In this document: positions 27,804 through 39,734 of the stretch, in pieces
How the letters are laid out: each line of letters opens with the position of its first letter
Position numbering within the stretch: the stretch's first letter is position 1
Origin: Salinivibrio kushneri
GTDB taxonomy: Bacteria > Pseudomonadota > Gammaproteobacteria > Enterobacterales > Vibrionaceae
NCBI RefSeq assembly: GCF_005280275.1
Contig: NZ_CP040021.1
Location: forward strand, 2,629,001-2,693,000
DNA: 64,000 nt
Direction: 5' to 3'
Translations under genes and position numbers: made by a program
Notes under the pieces: generated by a model
Told to the model about the DNA's origin: nothing
What the model saw: only the letters and a program-made list of their open reading frames with translations
Database searches by the model: none

Positions 27804-29468
27804 CTAACGCTGTTTATTCTGCCATTCTGGGTGAACCCAAGTAGGTGCGTCTGATAGAGGTAAAGGAGGACGGCCTAAAATTAGGTCTGCCGCTTTTTCA
27901 GCAATCATGATCGTGGGGGCATTCGTATTCCCGCTTACAATCACTGGCATAATGGAAGCGTCAATCACACGCAAGCCTTCAACGCCATAAACTCGAAGAT
28001 TAGGATCAACAACCGCTTCGTGATCTTCCGCCCCTCCCATTTTACAAGTACCTGCCGCATGATAACCGGTTTCGGTCGTTTGGCGTGCCCAATTATCTAA
28101 CTCATCATCACTTTGATATTCGACGCCAGGTGATATCTCTTTTCCTCTAAAGACATCAAATGCCGGCTGCGATACTAATTCACGCACTAGTCTGACGGCC
28201 GAGCGCATATCTGCGCGATCACGCTCAGTACTTAAATAGTTAAAAACAATCTCTGGTGCGTCTGCTGGATCCTTGCTATTTAAGCGTACTCGGCCCAGAC
28301 TTGTTGGCCGCATGAGATCGATATGTATTTGAAAGGCGTGTTCTTTTAACGTATCTACGGTTCCCGGTTTAACCGCCAGCGACATAAATGTAAGTTGAAT
28401 ATCAGGGTACTGAACCCCTTTTCGCGAGCGGATAAAAGCACCAGCCTCGAACTGATTGCTCGCTGCCAGACCCGTTTTTTGAGCGAACCAGCGCAGACCC
28501 GTCCATGCTTTGAGAGGGAATCGTGTCCAAGGGGCATTGGATACCGGCTTGGGGCATCGGTAAGCGATAACCGTATCAGGATGATCACTTAGTCGGCGAC
28601 CAACACCTTCCAGTGAGCACTGAACAGGAATTGACCAACGTGCTAACTCTTCTTTCGGTCCAATACCAGACAACATTAGCAGTTGCGGTGTGTTGATTGC
28701 ACCACCACAAAGTAACACTTCACGCTTGGCCATTATTTCGTGGGACTCGCCACTTCGCTGGTAACGAATACCAACCGCACGTCCCTTTGAAACTAATACT
28801 CTCTCCGCAAGCGCACCTGTGATAACGGTCAAGTTGTTCCGTTGGCTAGCACGTCTTAAGTATCCTCTCGCAGTACTCCAGCGGCGCCCCTGCCAAGTCG
28901 TCTTGTCGACTCGTCCGAAACCTTCTTGACAATAACCGTTGACATCATCAGACAACACATATCCCGCCTGCTCTCCAGCAGCGAGAAAAGCCTGAGAGAG
29001 AGGGTCATGTGGTTGTCCTGCGCTAACTTTTAAGGGCCCACGGTCACCGTGGTAATGATCTGCGCCTAACTCATGACATTCCGCGCGCATGAAATAAGGC
29101 AAGACTTCTCGATAGCTCCAACCATCACATCCACTAGCGGACCAGGTATCATAATCAAGCGCATGCCCCCTAATATAGACCATACCATTAATGGACGACG
29201 AGCCTCCTAAGGCTTTTCCTCTAGGTGTAGCAACGGACCGCTGGTTAAGCCAAGGCTCTGGTCCCGACCAGTAATGCCAATTAAAACGATCAGAATCAAT
29301 TGCAGCTCCCATAGCAGCTGGCATATCGATTTTCCAAGATTTATCACGTGGCCCCGCTTCCAACAGTAAAACTTTATTTTTGCCATCTTCCGTGAGTCGG
29401 TCAGCAAGAACGCAGCCAGCCGAACCTGCACCGACAATGATGTAGTCATATTCAAACTCATTGCGCAT
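27804..29468 (-). CDS. GMC-family FAD oxidoreductase, choline-dehydrogenase-like
   Basis: 554 residues, close to BetA length. The N-terminal FAD loop is YDYIIVGAGSAGCVLADRLT. Further GMC signatures are GKALGGSSSINGMVYIRG, LLCGGAINTPQLLMLSGIG, and the active-site region TGYHAAGTCKMGG with VSGNTNAPTIMIAEK. Similarity to E. coli BetA can be followed along the whole chain (for example ASNQFEAGAFIRS and FRGKEISPGVE). It would oxidise an alcohol such as choline to the aldehyde at the membrane or in the cytosol. Whether choline itself is the substrate is not certain. It lies 17 bases after the Rieske gene. Confidence 0.87.
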   Translation of the reverse strand: MRNEFEYDYIIVGAGSAGCVLADRLTEDGKNKVLLLEAGPRDKSWKIDMPAAMGAAIDSDRFNWHYWSGPEPWLNQRSVATPRGKALGGSSSINGMVYIRGHALDYDTWSASGCDGWSYREVLPYFMRAECHELGADHYHGDRGPLKVSAGQPHDPLSQAFLAAGEQAGYVLSDDVNGYCQEGFGRVDKTTWQGRRWSTARGYLRRASQRNNLTVITGALAERVLVSKGRAVGIRYQRSGESHEIMAKREVLLCGGAINTPQLLMLSGIGPKEELARWSIPVQCSLEGVGRRLSDHPDTVIAYRCPKPVSNAPWTRFPLKAWTGLRWFAQKTGLAASNQFEAGAFIRSRKGVQYPDIQLTFMSLAVKPGTVDTLKEHAFQIHIDLMRPTSLGRVRLNSKDPADAPEIVFNYLSTERDRADMRSAVRLVRELVSQPAFDVFRGKEISPGVEYQSDDELDNWARQTTETGYHAAGTCKMGGAEDHEAVVDPNLRVYGVEGLRVIDASIMPVIVSGNTNAPTIMIAEKAADLILGRPPLPLSDAPTWVHPEWQNKQR

Positions 29469-29485
29469 AGCGCGTTCGTCCCTTT

Positions 29486-30634
29486 TTACTGGTGTGACTG
29501 ATTAATGCCATGAAGAGCTCGGAAAACGAGCCGATGAAAGTGTAAAACTAAATGCTCACTTTCATTACTGCGCTCACTATCAATCATATAGCGCCCCTGA
29601 TCATAACCCAGAGAGTGAAGGCCTTTCTGAACCGAAATATTAAGATCAATGTCTTCTGGACCAAGGTCATTATTCATCCAGTCAATTGCCGCACGCGATA
29701 CCTCAGGGAGTTCATCGTATGGTGTATAATAACCAAAGCGTAAGATCGTGTGCTCCTCATCCAAAGGAATCATCATAAACGTGCCCATACACTTTGAGTA
29801 AGGAAATTGATAAAAGGTGTTATGAGGCCAAAGACCTATATTGAAGAAATCACTTGCATCAATATCGCTATCAACAGGCACGCCATATGCTGATTTGGCT
29901 TCTCTGTTAGCAGGAGCTGAATACGTCCACCAGTTATCCTTATGAACTAAATTGTATTCCGAGAAATCAATTAATGAGGCTAGGTCAACGTGATGCGGGC
30001 CGGATAACTGAAAATGGTATCCTTCAATAGAGTTATCCATGATGACTTTCCAGTTCGCTGGAATAATTACATCATCCTCTTGGACCAGCTTCATTTCATC
30101 CATCTTAGGAATTGACTGACGAATTGCGGCTTCCGCATCGGGAAAAAGCGTCTCCATATCAATTGCATTACTGTCTAAATTGAAGAAGACAGAGCCTGCA
30201 AACTCTTGCACACGCACGGGCGGAATCCGATGCTCGTCAATATTGAACGTTGGAATATTCTGGCTACGAGGAGCCCCTTTAAGCGCGCCGTTTTGACCAT
30301 AGCACCACGAGTGATAGGCACAGCGAATTAAACCTTTTTGCACACCTCGAGTTTCATTGAGTAGGCGATTTCCTCGATGCTGACAAACATTGTGAAATCC
30401 ATGAATATCCCCTGCCTTATCGCGCATCAGAATCACACTCTGATCAAATATGTCGCGCACAACATATGCACCTGGCTCGGACAATTCATTAACGTGACAG
30501 CCAAAGTGCCACGCCCCCATGAAAATGCGGTCTCTCTCGGCTTCAAAGATAGTTCGGTCATAAAAATAGCGTGAAGGAAGTGTAAGTGCCTGCTCAGGGA
30601 TCTGCTCATCCCAACTGGTTTGACTCTGTGACAT
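29486..30634 (-). CDS. Rieske non-haem iron oxygenase, alpha subunit (quaternary-amine monooxygenase-like)
   Basis: 382 residues. The Rieske [2Fe-2S] ligands are Cys84 and His86 (VCQHRGN) and Cys105 and His108 (CAYHSW). The catalytic domain has NWKVIMDNSIEGYHFQLSG with Glu204 as probable electron-bridge residue and His207 as iron ligand. The second iron-ligand His is in GPHH (214/215), and the Asp ligand is probably in GPEDIDLNISVQKGL. The length and the Glu bridge resemble the carnitine monooxygenase CntA group more than GbcA. No flavin/[2Fe-2S] reductase of CntB or GbcB type is present; a rubredoxin pair is instead. It is the first gene of the minus-strand operon, with AGAGG upstream of the ATG. 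Confidence 0.88.
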   Translation of the reverse strand: MSQSQTSWDEQIPEQALTLPSRYFYDRTIFEAERDRIFMGAWHFGCHVNELSEPGAYVVRDIFDQSVILMRDKAGDIHGFHNVCQHRGNRLLNETRGVQKGLIRCAYHSWCYGQNGALKGAPRSQNIPTFNIDEHRIPPVRVQEFAGSVFFNLDSNAIDMETLFPDAEAAIRQSIPKMDEMKLVQEDDVIIPANWKVIMDNSIEGYHFQLSGPHHVDLASLIDFSEYNLVHKDNWWTYSAPANREAKSAYGVPVDSDIDASDFFNIGLWPHNTFYQFPYSKCMGTFMMIPLDEEHTILRFGYYTPYDELPEVSRAAIDWMNNDLGPEDIDLNISVQKGLHSLGYDQGRYMIDSERSNESEHLVLHFHRLVFRALHGINQSHQ

Positions 30635-31175
30635 GTTTTACCTCTCACTATTTAATAGAAAAGGGAATTATAAAGATGCCACACGAAAGAGCATGATTAA
30701 AAACGACACTCAATCCAAAGATATATGGTTATTACGGGCAAAATATTGTCGATTAAAATCATAAGACTCGGTAAGGCACATAAAAAGCAATTGACTAAAA
30801 ACGACATATAGACAAATTTTACCACCTTGAATATGGTCACCCTCACTTAAAGCTACTATCCATATCTCGATAGAAAGCAGTCGATACGAAAGCATTAGAA
30901 ACACGCACCGACAACCAACCATTTTAATAGTCATTGATGAAGAGCTCGGTGAATAACTTGCAAACAACCGCTAGAGCATATAGGGTTCGAAATTGTTACA
31001 AGTCAGCAAATTTAAGATATTGAAAAAGAGCCACAATAAAATTGTGCACTCAAAAAAATCTGTATGTGTGGGTTAGGATATCCCATCACACATGGATAGC
31101 CATTGCTGACTTCCCATTGAGGGATTAGGCCCTGCGCCTCTTTATTTTAATAATACACATGGAAAGGAAAGCATT
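30635..31175. promoter_or_regulatory. Divergent control region of the island with repeated GAYTAAAAACGACA motifs
   Basis: A 541-base AT-rich gap between the Rieske gene (minus) and the binding-protein gene (plus). A 16-base motif, GATTAAAAACGACACT at 30695-30710, recurs as GACTAAAAACGACATA at 30793-30808. An inverted relative, TTGTCGATTAAAATC, lies at 30746-30760. These could be binding sites for the AraC-type regulator, which is expected to act at this divergent promoter region. No coding region or convincing -10/-35 pair was found. Confidence 0.4.
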
Positions 31176-32102
31176 ATGAAATTACGTTCGATTATTGCTA
31201 TGAGTATGTTGGTAAGTAACGGCGCGCTAGCCCAGCCTGAACGATGTGAGACCATTAGTTTTGCTGATGTAGGCTGGACAGATATTACTGCTACGACTGC
31301 ATTGGCCTCAGTAGTTCTAGATAGCATCGGCTATAAAACTGAGAGTAAGCTACTTACCATTCCAGTAACTTTGAAGTCATTAGCAAATGGAGACGTTGAC
31401 GTTTTTCTTGGCAACTGGATGCCAACAATGGAGGCTGATATTGCGCCTTACCGCGATGCGAACTCTATAGACTTGCTAGGTAAAAACCTTGATGGTGCCA
31501 AATATACATTATCAGTGCCTCAATATGTCTACGATGCAGGAGTGACCAATTTCAAAGACATCTCCGAGTATGCTGATAAATTTGAAGAGAATATTTACGG
31601 TATTGAGCCTGGCAATGATGGTAATCGCCTCATTCAATCTATGATCGATAAAAATGCTTTTGGGCTTAAGGACTTCGAACTCGTATCCTCTTCTGAAGCG
31701 GGAATGCTTTCTCAGGTCAGTCGCGCCGTGAAGCGAGGCGATTGGATCGTTTTCCTAGGGTGGGAGCCTCATCCGATGAATGCCCGCTTCGATCTGGCAT
31801 ACCTTGATGGCGGAGATGATTATTTTGGCCCTAATTATGGCGGAGCCACGGTACATACCAATACGAGGAAAAACTTCACAAAGGAATGCCCTAACGCTGG
31901 CCGCTTCATAGATAATATCCAATTTACACTTACCATGGAAAACGAGGTGATGACAATGATACTTGACGACGGACAGAAACCCGAAGCCGCTGCCAGAGCG
32001 TGGCTAGCTAAACATCCCAAAACCTTAAATACATGGCTTGAAGGTATTAAAACTACCAAAGGTCAACCAGCAATAGAGGTCGCAAAGTCCTCATTAAAAT
32101 AA
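31176..32102 (+). CDS. Choline/glycine-betaine-type ABC transporter periplasmic substrate-binding protein
   Basis: 308 residues with a Sec signal peptide ending near residue 20 (VSNGALAQ). The mature part is an OpuAC/ProX-like fold of the ChoX type. Trp34 (DVGWTDI), Trp81 (LGNWMP), Tyr110 or Tyr117, and Trp196 (FLGWEPHP) fit the aromatic box that holds the trimethylammonium head group in ChoX. The GNDGNRLIQ segment is also typical. The ATG is preceded by GGAAAGGA. No permease or ATPase gene is nearby, so it must either borrow a transporter encoded elsewhere or serve another role. Confidence 0.88.
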   Translation: MKLRSIIAMSMLVSNGALAQPERCETISFADVGWTDITATTALASVVLDSIGYKTESKLLTIPVTLKSLANGDVDVFLGNWMPTMEADIAPYRDANSIDLLGKNLDGAKYTLSVPQYVYDAGVTNFKDISEYADKFEENIYGIEPGNDGNRLIQSMIDKNAFGLKDFELVSSSEAGMLSQVSRAVKRGDWIVFLGWEPHPMNARFDLAYLDGGDDYFGPNYGGATVHTNTRKNFTKECPNAGRFIDNIQFTLTMENEVMTMILDDGQKPEAAARAWLAKHPKTLNTWLEGIKTTKGQPAIEVAKSSLK

Positions 32103-32210
32103 GTATAGGATATAGACTTGAACAGAGAGAATTTTAGTTTATCCTCGACCCGAGTACCTTGATCGAAGGTGCTCTCCCTTAACCATTTTCTATTAACTCA
32201 CTTTGAGTCT

Positions 32211-32254
32211 ATGCTAGGCATAAAATCGAGATAGCTCGATTTTGTGCCTAGCAT
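32211..32254. terminator. Long palindromic terminator between the binding-protein and rubredoxin reductase genes
   Basis: ATGCTAGGCATAAAATCGAG and its complement form a 20-bp stem with a single G-T position around a 4-base loop (ATAG). It lies between two convergent genes and may end transcription in both directions, although the following T runs are short. Confidence 0.65.
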
Positions 32255-32297
32255 TCACAGCTTATCGGTGACGAATAATATCAATCAATAATATCAG

Positions 32298-33455
32298 TTA
32301 GTTATGAATTGGTGGCAGTTCTTTCGTCAGAGCTTGCTTCTCATTCATGAACTCTCCCGTAATGGCAAACCCTAGAAGCTTGTCATCATCTCCTCGAAAT
32401 AACGCCTTGATATCTTCACTCGCTCGCTCGACATGCCAGCTCCCGTGTACATCGGCTGGGGGTGGATAAGCAGCTGTGGGACAACAAGGTGTTTTTACCA
32501 TTACTGGCATCGCGCCATATGAGATATCGGTAGGCTCTCCAGTCAAGGTTTTCGCTAGCGCACGCGCGCAGCTCATCAATGGTTGAACGTAAGGCAATAC
32601 ATGGCCATCAACCTCAGCACAATCTCCGAGTGCATAGATATCTGGTAGGCTTGTCTCCAATCGACGATTGACACAAATACCATGAGCAACATCCAGTCCC
32701 GCTTCCGCAGCAATAACAGTATTGGGTCGCAAGCCCACGGCCGAAATCACACGATCGACTTCGAGTATTTCACCACTATTTAAGTAAAGAGAGAGTCCGT
32801 CACTTGTCTCATCAATGCGCTCTACAACTACTCCAAGATGAAAACAAACCCCCTCGTCACGGAGGCTCTGAATAACACGATCTCCTACTATCGGTGGCAA
32901 CAATCCCGGCATAACACTCTCGCTAGGCGCTATCACATTGACATTGTAACCGCCACTTCGTAGATCATTGGCGAACTCACAACCGATTAACCCTGCCCCC
33001 ATTATAGCGACTCTATCCACGCCTACGAGCGCATGTCGGAAAGCTCTATAATCCATTAAGTTATTGATAGAGTATACATGCTTGAGACCATCGCCGCTAA
33101 GATTCAGACGAATAGCACTTGCCCCGCAGGCAAGAATCAAACGGTTATAACTCACACGCTCATCATCAAGTAGAACCTGTTTCGACTCGGAATCAATGCC
33201 CGTCACACATGATCGAGTTAACAACTCGACGTCTAACCGCTCAGCCATTACATCTGCCTGGAACTGAACTAACTCATCTGGTGTCTTTTCTTTTTGGAAG
33301 CCGGTTGAAAGTATTGGCTTGGAGTAGCTGTTACCATCGTCGGCAGTAATCATAAGTATCGATGTGCTTTTGTCATACTTTCGAATTTCCCGAGCAAGCG
33401 TATAACCAGCTAGACCGGTACCAACGATCACGATCGGCGCTTCACTAGTGCTCAT
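32298..33455 (-). CDS. Rubredoxin:NAD(P)H reductase (FAD-dependent)
   Basis: 385 residues from the ATG at 33453-33455, with AGGAGG 7 bases upstream. Two Rossmann motifs are seen: FAD at IVIVGTGLAGYTLAREIRK and NAD(P) at VAIMGAGLIGCEFANDL. The FAD-binding end is IYALGDCAEVDG. TADDGNSYSKPILSTGF and the C-terminal MPVMVKTPCCP and KELPP match Pseudomonas rubredoxin reductase (PA5349/AlkT group) closely. It passes electrons from NADH to rubredoxin. The frame is open 22 codons further upstream without family similarity. It is 43 bases after the rubredoxin gene and forms an operon with it. Confidence 0.9.
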   Translation of the reverse strand: MSTSEAPIVIVGTGLAGYTLAREIRKYDKSTSILMITADDGNSYSKPILSTGFQKEKTPDELVQFQADVMAERLDVELLTRSCVTGIDSESKQVLLDDERVSYNRLILACGASAIRLNLSGDGLKHVYSINNLMDYRAFRHALVGVDRVAIMGAGLIGCEFANDLRSGGYNVNVIAPSESVMPGLLPPIVGDRVIQSLRDEGVCFHLGVVVERIDETSDGLSLYLNSGEILEVDRVISAVGLRPNTVIAAEAGLDVAHGICVNRRLETSLPDIYALGDCAEVDGHVLPYVQPLMSCARALAKTLTGEPTDISYGAMPVMVKTPCCPTAAYPPPADVHGSWHVERASEDIKALFRGDDDKLLGFAITGEFMNEKQALTKELPPIHN

Positions 33456-33498
33456 GCCGAAACCTCCTAATCCATTAAACGTTATTGCCGAACACTGG

Positions 33499-33666
33499 TT
33501 AGCCAATCTCAACCATCTCAAAGTCCTCTTTGCCTACGCCACAGTCTGGGCAAACAAAGTCTTCTGGGACATCTTCCCAAGCCGTACCCGGCTCTATCCC
33601 CTCGTCGGGCCATCCTTTAGCTTCATCATAAATCCAGTCACAAACTAGGCATTGCCACTTTTTCAT
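33499..33666 (-). CDS. Rubredoxin
   Basis: 55 residues from the ATG at 33664-33666, with GGAGG 6 bases upstream. The iron is held by two CxxC knuckles, CLVC (about residues 6-9) and CPDC (about 39-42). The [19 protein letters not shown] segment is typical of the AlkG-type single-domain rubredoxins. It would carry single electrons from the reductase encoded next to it to an oxygenase. In this island the only oxygenase is the Rieske enzyme. The 20 extra codons in the open frame upstream are not part of the family. Confidence 0.95.
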   Translation of the reverse strand: MKKWQCLVCDWIYDEAKGWPDEGIEPGTAWEDVPEDFVCPDCGVGKEDFEMVEIG

Positions 33667-33837
33667 TGATACCTCCAAACAACAAAATTGGAAGGAAAGC
33701 ATAATTGTTGAAGATCTCACATGCAAACATCGTTCACATTGTCGACTCTCTTGTTGGGTAAAGTTTATTTTTCAAACAATGTAATCGGGTAACTTTTTAA
33801 TAGGCGACTGATGTTGGCAGCCGTATTCATAAAAGAT

Positions 33838-33923
33838 ATGTTCGCATCTTACCCCGGCTCCCCTACGGCCGGGTTTTTTTATGCCTGTGCCAAGGTGCAG
33901 CTGGCTTCAATAAGACGTCGAGC
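33838..33923. repeat. Right direct repeat (attR-like) at the nudC 3' end
   Basis: 33838-33905 is identical to 24281-24348, and 33906-33923 aligns with the diverged extension of the left copy. Here the repeat includes the intact last codons and stop of nudC together with the CCCGGC/GCCGGG hairpin and T run. It marks the right boundary of the island. Confidence 0.9.
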
Positions 33924-34649
33924 AATGGTGCCTTTAGGCGCGACTGGCGGTAGGGCGTCGCTGTCAAACCATTGTGCATCCCTCAATTCCTCATAATCTG
34001 GCCTTAGCTGACCGTCCGCATAGTCCGCCAAGAAGCCCATCATCAGATTGGAGGGAAACGCCCAAGGCTGGCTATCCATATAACGGATATTTTTAACACG
34101 AATGCCCGTCTCTTCCTCGACCTCACGCGCCACACACTGTTCGAGTGTTTCTCCGGGCTCGACGAACCCAGCAATCACGGTGTACATCCCCGTTTTATGC
34201 CTTGGATGTTGTGCGAGTAGTAACCGCTTATCATCACGTACCGCCACAATCACACAAGGCGACACACGCGGATAATCGTGACGCTGACAGTTGGCACACC
34301 GCATCGCTACCGCCTGAGCGTCAAACTCCGTACGCTGACCACAGCGACCACAATAGGCTTGCTGCTGGCGCATATAATCGAGCTGAACCACACGCCCCAC
34401 TAATGCAAACAAGTCGGCTGACAGGCTGGGGAGTAAGTCTCGTAAACCGGCCATCTCATCATCCGGAAGCACCGGGTTACAATTAAATATCCCGACCACA
34501 GGCAGCTGCTGATAGTCACCGACAGTCACCATATCACCGCCAGAAAAGGGCAACTGCGACAAGGGGATACATGGCAGCTCACCCTCTGGTAGCCACAGTT
34601 TGCCCTTGGTCATCGCGCACACATAGACGGCTTGTTGATTCTGAGACAT
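33879..34649 (-). CDS. nudC: NAD(+) diphosphatase / RNA de-NADding Nudix hydrolase
   Basis: 256 residues, as in E. coli NudC (257). A zinc ribbon is made of CGRCGQRT and MRCANCQRHDYPR (about 100-125). The Nudix box is GFVEPGETLEQCVAREVEEETGI in part, with the SQPWAFPSNLMMGF motif typical of NADH pyrophosphatases following. It cleaves NAD(H) to NMN and AMP and removes NAD caps from RNA. The ATG at 34647-34649 has AAGGAAG upstream. The last 12 codons are duplicated at 24313-24348 and beyond. It is divergent from rsd. Confidence 0.95.
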   Translation of the reverse strand: MSQNQQAVYVCAMTKGKLWLPEGELPCIPLSQLPFSGGDMVTVGDYQQLPVVGIFNCNPVLPDDEMAGLRDLLPSLSADLFALVGRVVQLDYMRQQQAYCGRCGQRTEFDAQAVAMRCANCQRHDYPRVSPCVIVAVRDDKRLLLAQHPRHKTGMYTVIAGFVEPGETLEQCVAREVEEETGIRVKNIRYMDSQPWAFPSNLMMGFLADYADGQLRPDYEELRDAQWFDSDALPPVAPKGTIARRLIEASCTLAQA

Positions 34650-34793
34650 GGTCACTTCCTTAGCCTTGCAGCTATACTTGAATACTGGCAATCTAGCTTT
34701 ATAACGTGATGCAAAGGATTGAGCAGCCCGTTAATTTTCAGCCGGCCTTATATAGTGCCATTCATTCGCTGGTCGATCACGAGGATACCGATC

Positions 34794-35279
34794 ATGCTGA
34801 GACAACTCGAACGAACCAAAGCACAATGGAGCGGTTACGACGAGGTTATCGATTACTGGCTCGAGCTACGTCGCCAACTGTTGGTGGAATATTACAATGT
34901 GGCTGGCGTGGCCGCGAAAAAGAAGCAAACCTTGCCAACCAAAGCGGAGCTTGACCGCTTCTGTGACTACCTAGTCGATTACATCTCCACCGGTCACTTC
35001 AAAATTTATAATATGGTCATGGAACGTTGGCAGTCGACAGGCTTCTCTGCCACAAAAGAGACAGACAACCTCTATTTCCGTATTGTCGACACGACTGATC
35101 CACTGTTGGACTACAACGATAAGTTTAGCGCGGTCGACCTCGACGATGATGATTATGACGCCACGGATTTCGACCAAGACATGTCTGCGATTGGTGAGTG
35201 GCTAGAGCAGCGTTTTGAGTTAGAAGATACCCTGATTCGCGTCATTGCCGACAGCCTTGCTCATCCACCCGGTGCGTAA
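34794..35279 (+). CDS. rsd: Regulator of sigma D (anti-sigma-70 factor)
   Basis: 161 residues from the ATG at 34794 (MLRQLERTKAQWSGYDEVID), close to E. coli Rsd (158). Conserved segments are WLELRRQLLVEYYNVAGV, FCDYLVDYISTGHFKIYN and EWLEQRFELEDTLI. Rsd binds the housekeeping sigma factor in stationary phase. The family also includes AlgQ of Pseudomonas. The frame is open upstream, but only this start matches the family. It is divergent from nudC and followed by a terminator; its target, core RNA polymerase, is encoded directly downstream on the other strand. Confidence 0.92.
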   Translation: MLRQLERTKAQWSGYDEVIDYWLELRRQLLVEYYNVAGVAAKKKQTLPTKAELDRFCDYLVDYISTGHFKIYNMVMERWQSTGFSATKETDNLYFRIVDTTDPLLDYNDKFSAVDLDDDDYDATDFDQDMSAIGEWLEQRFELEDTLIRVIADSLAHPPGA

Positions 35280-35305
35280 CTCAACCTGCCGGTTAGCCGT
35301 ATAAC

Positions 35306-35329
35306 GCCGCCAACCTGGGCGGCTTTTTT
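35306..35329 (+). terminator. Rho-independent terminator after rsd
   Basis: GCCGCC and GGCGGC pair around a 6-base loop and are followed by six T residues. Confidence 0.85.
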
Positions 35330-35368
35330 GTTGCTGTCATCACTGACAACCCCACACGCCAGATAAAC

Positions 35369-35396
35369 AAAAGGCACCTCCGAAGAGGTGCCTTTT
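35369..35396 (-). terminator. Terminator of the rpoBC operon (bidirectional form)
   Basis: AAAAGGCACCTC and GAGGTGCCTTTT form a perfect 12-bp stem around the tetraloop CGAA, 40 bases after the rpoC stop on the minus strand. Confidence 0.88.
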
Positions 35397-35436
35397 TATT
35401 TCGCTGTGGGCGTTGATGTTATCAACGCTTCCACGC

Positions 35437-39651
<4,215 letters not shown>

Positions 39652-39734
39652 AATCGGCTCCTGTGAGGAGTTGACCCATAAAGGCGCTGACAGGCAGCGC
39701 CTTCATATTCTTACCGGAGAGAGTAGCGCGTGGC

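Larger units (their letters stand above)
24349..33837. mobile_element. Catabolic genomic island inserted between hemE and the nudC 3' end
   Basis: About 9.5 kb flanked by the direct repeats at 24281 and 33838. It carries eight genes: AraC-type regulator, class II aldolase, aldehyde dehydrogenase, GMC oxidoreductase, Rieske oxygenase, betaine/choline-type binding protein, rubredoxin reductase and rubredoxin. It is visibly more AT-rich than the flanking chromosome, and the normally adjacent hemE and nudC are split by it. No integrase, transposase or inverted terminal repeat is visible inside, so the mechanism of entry (decayed integrative element, satellite, or transformation with homologous ends) is open. 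Confidence 0.75.
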
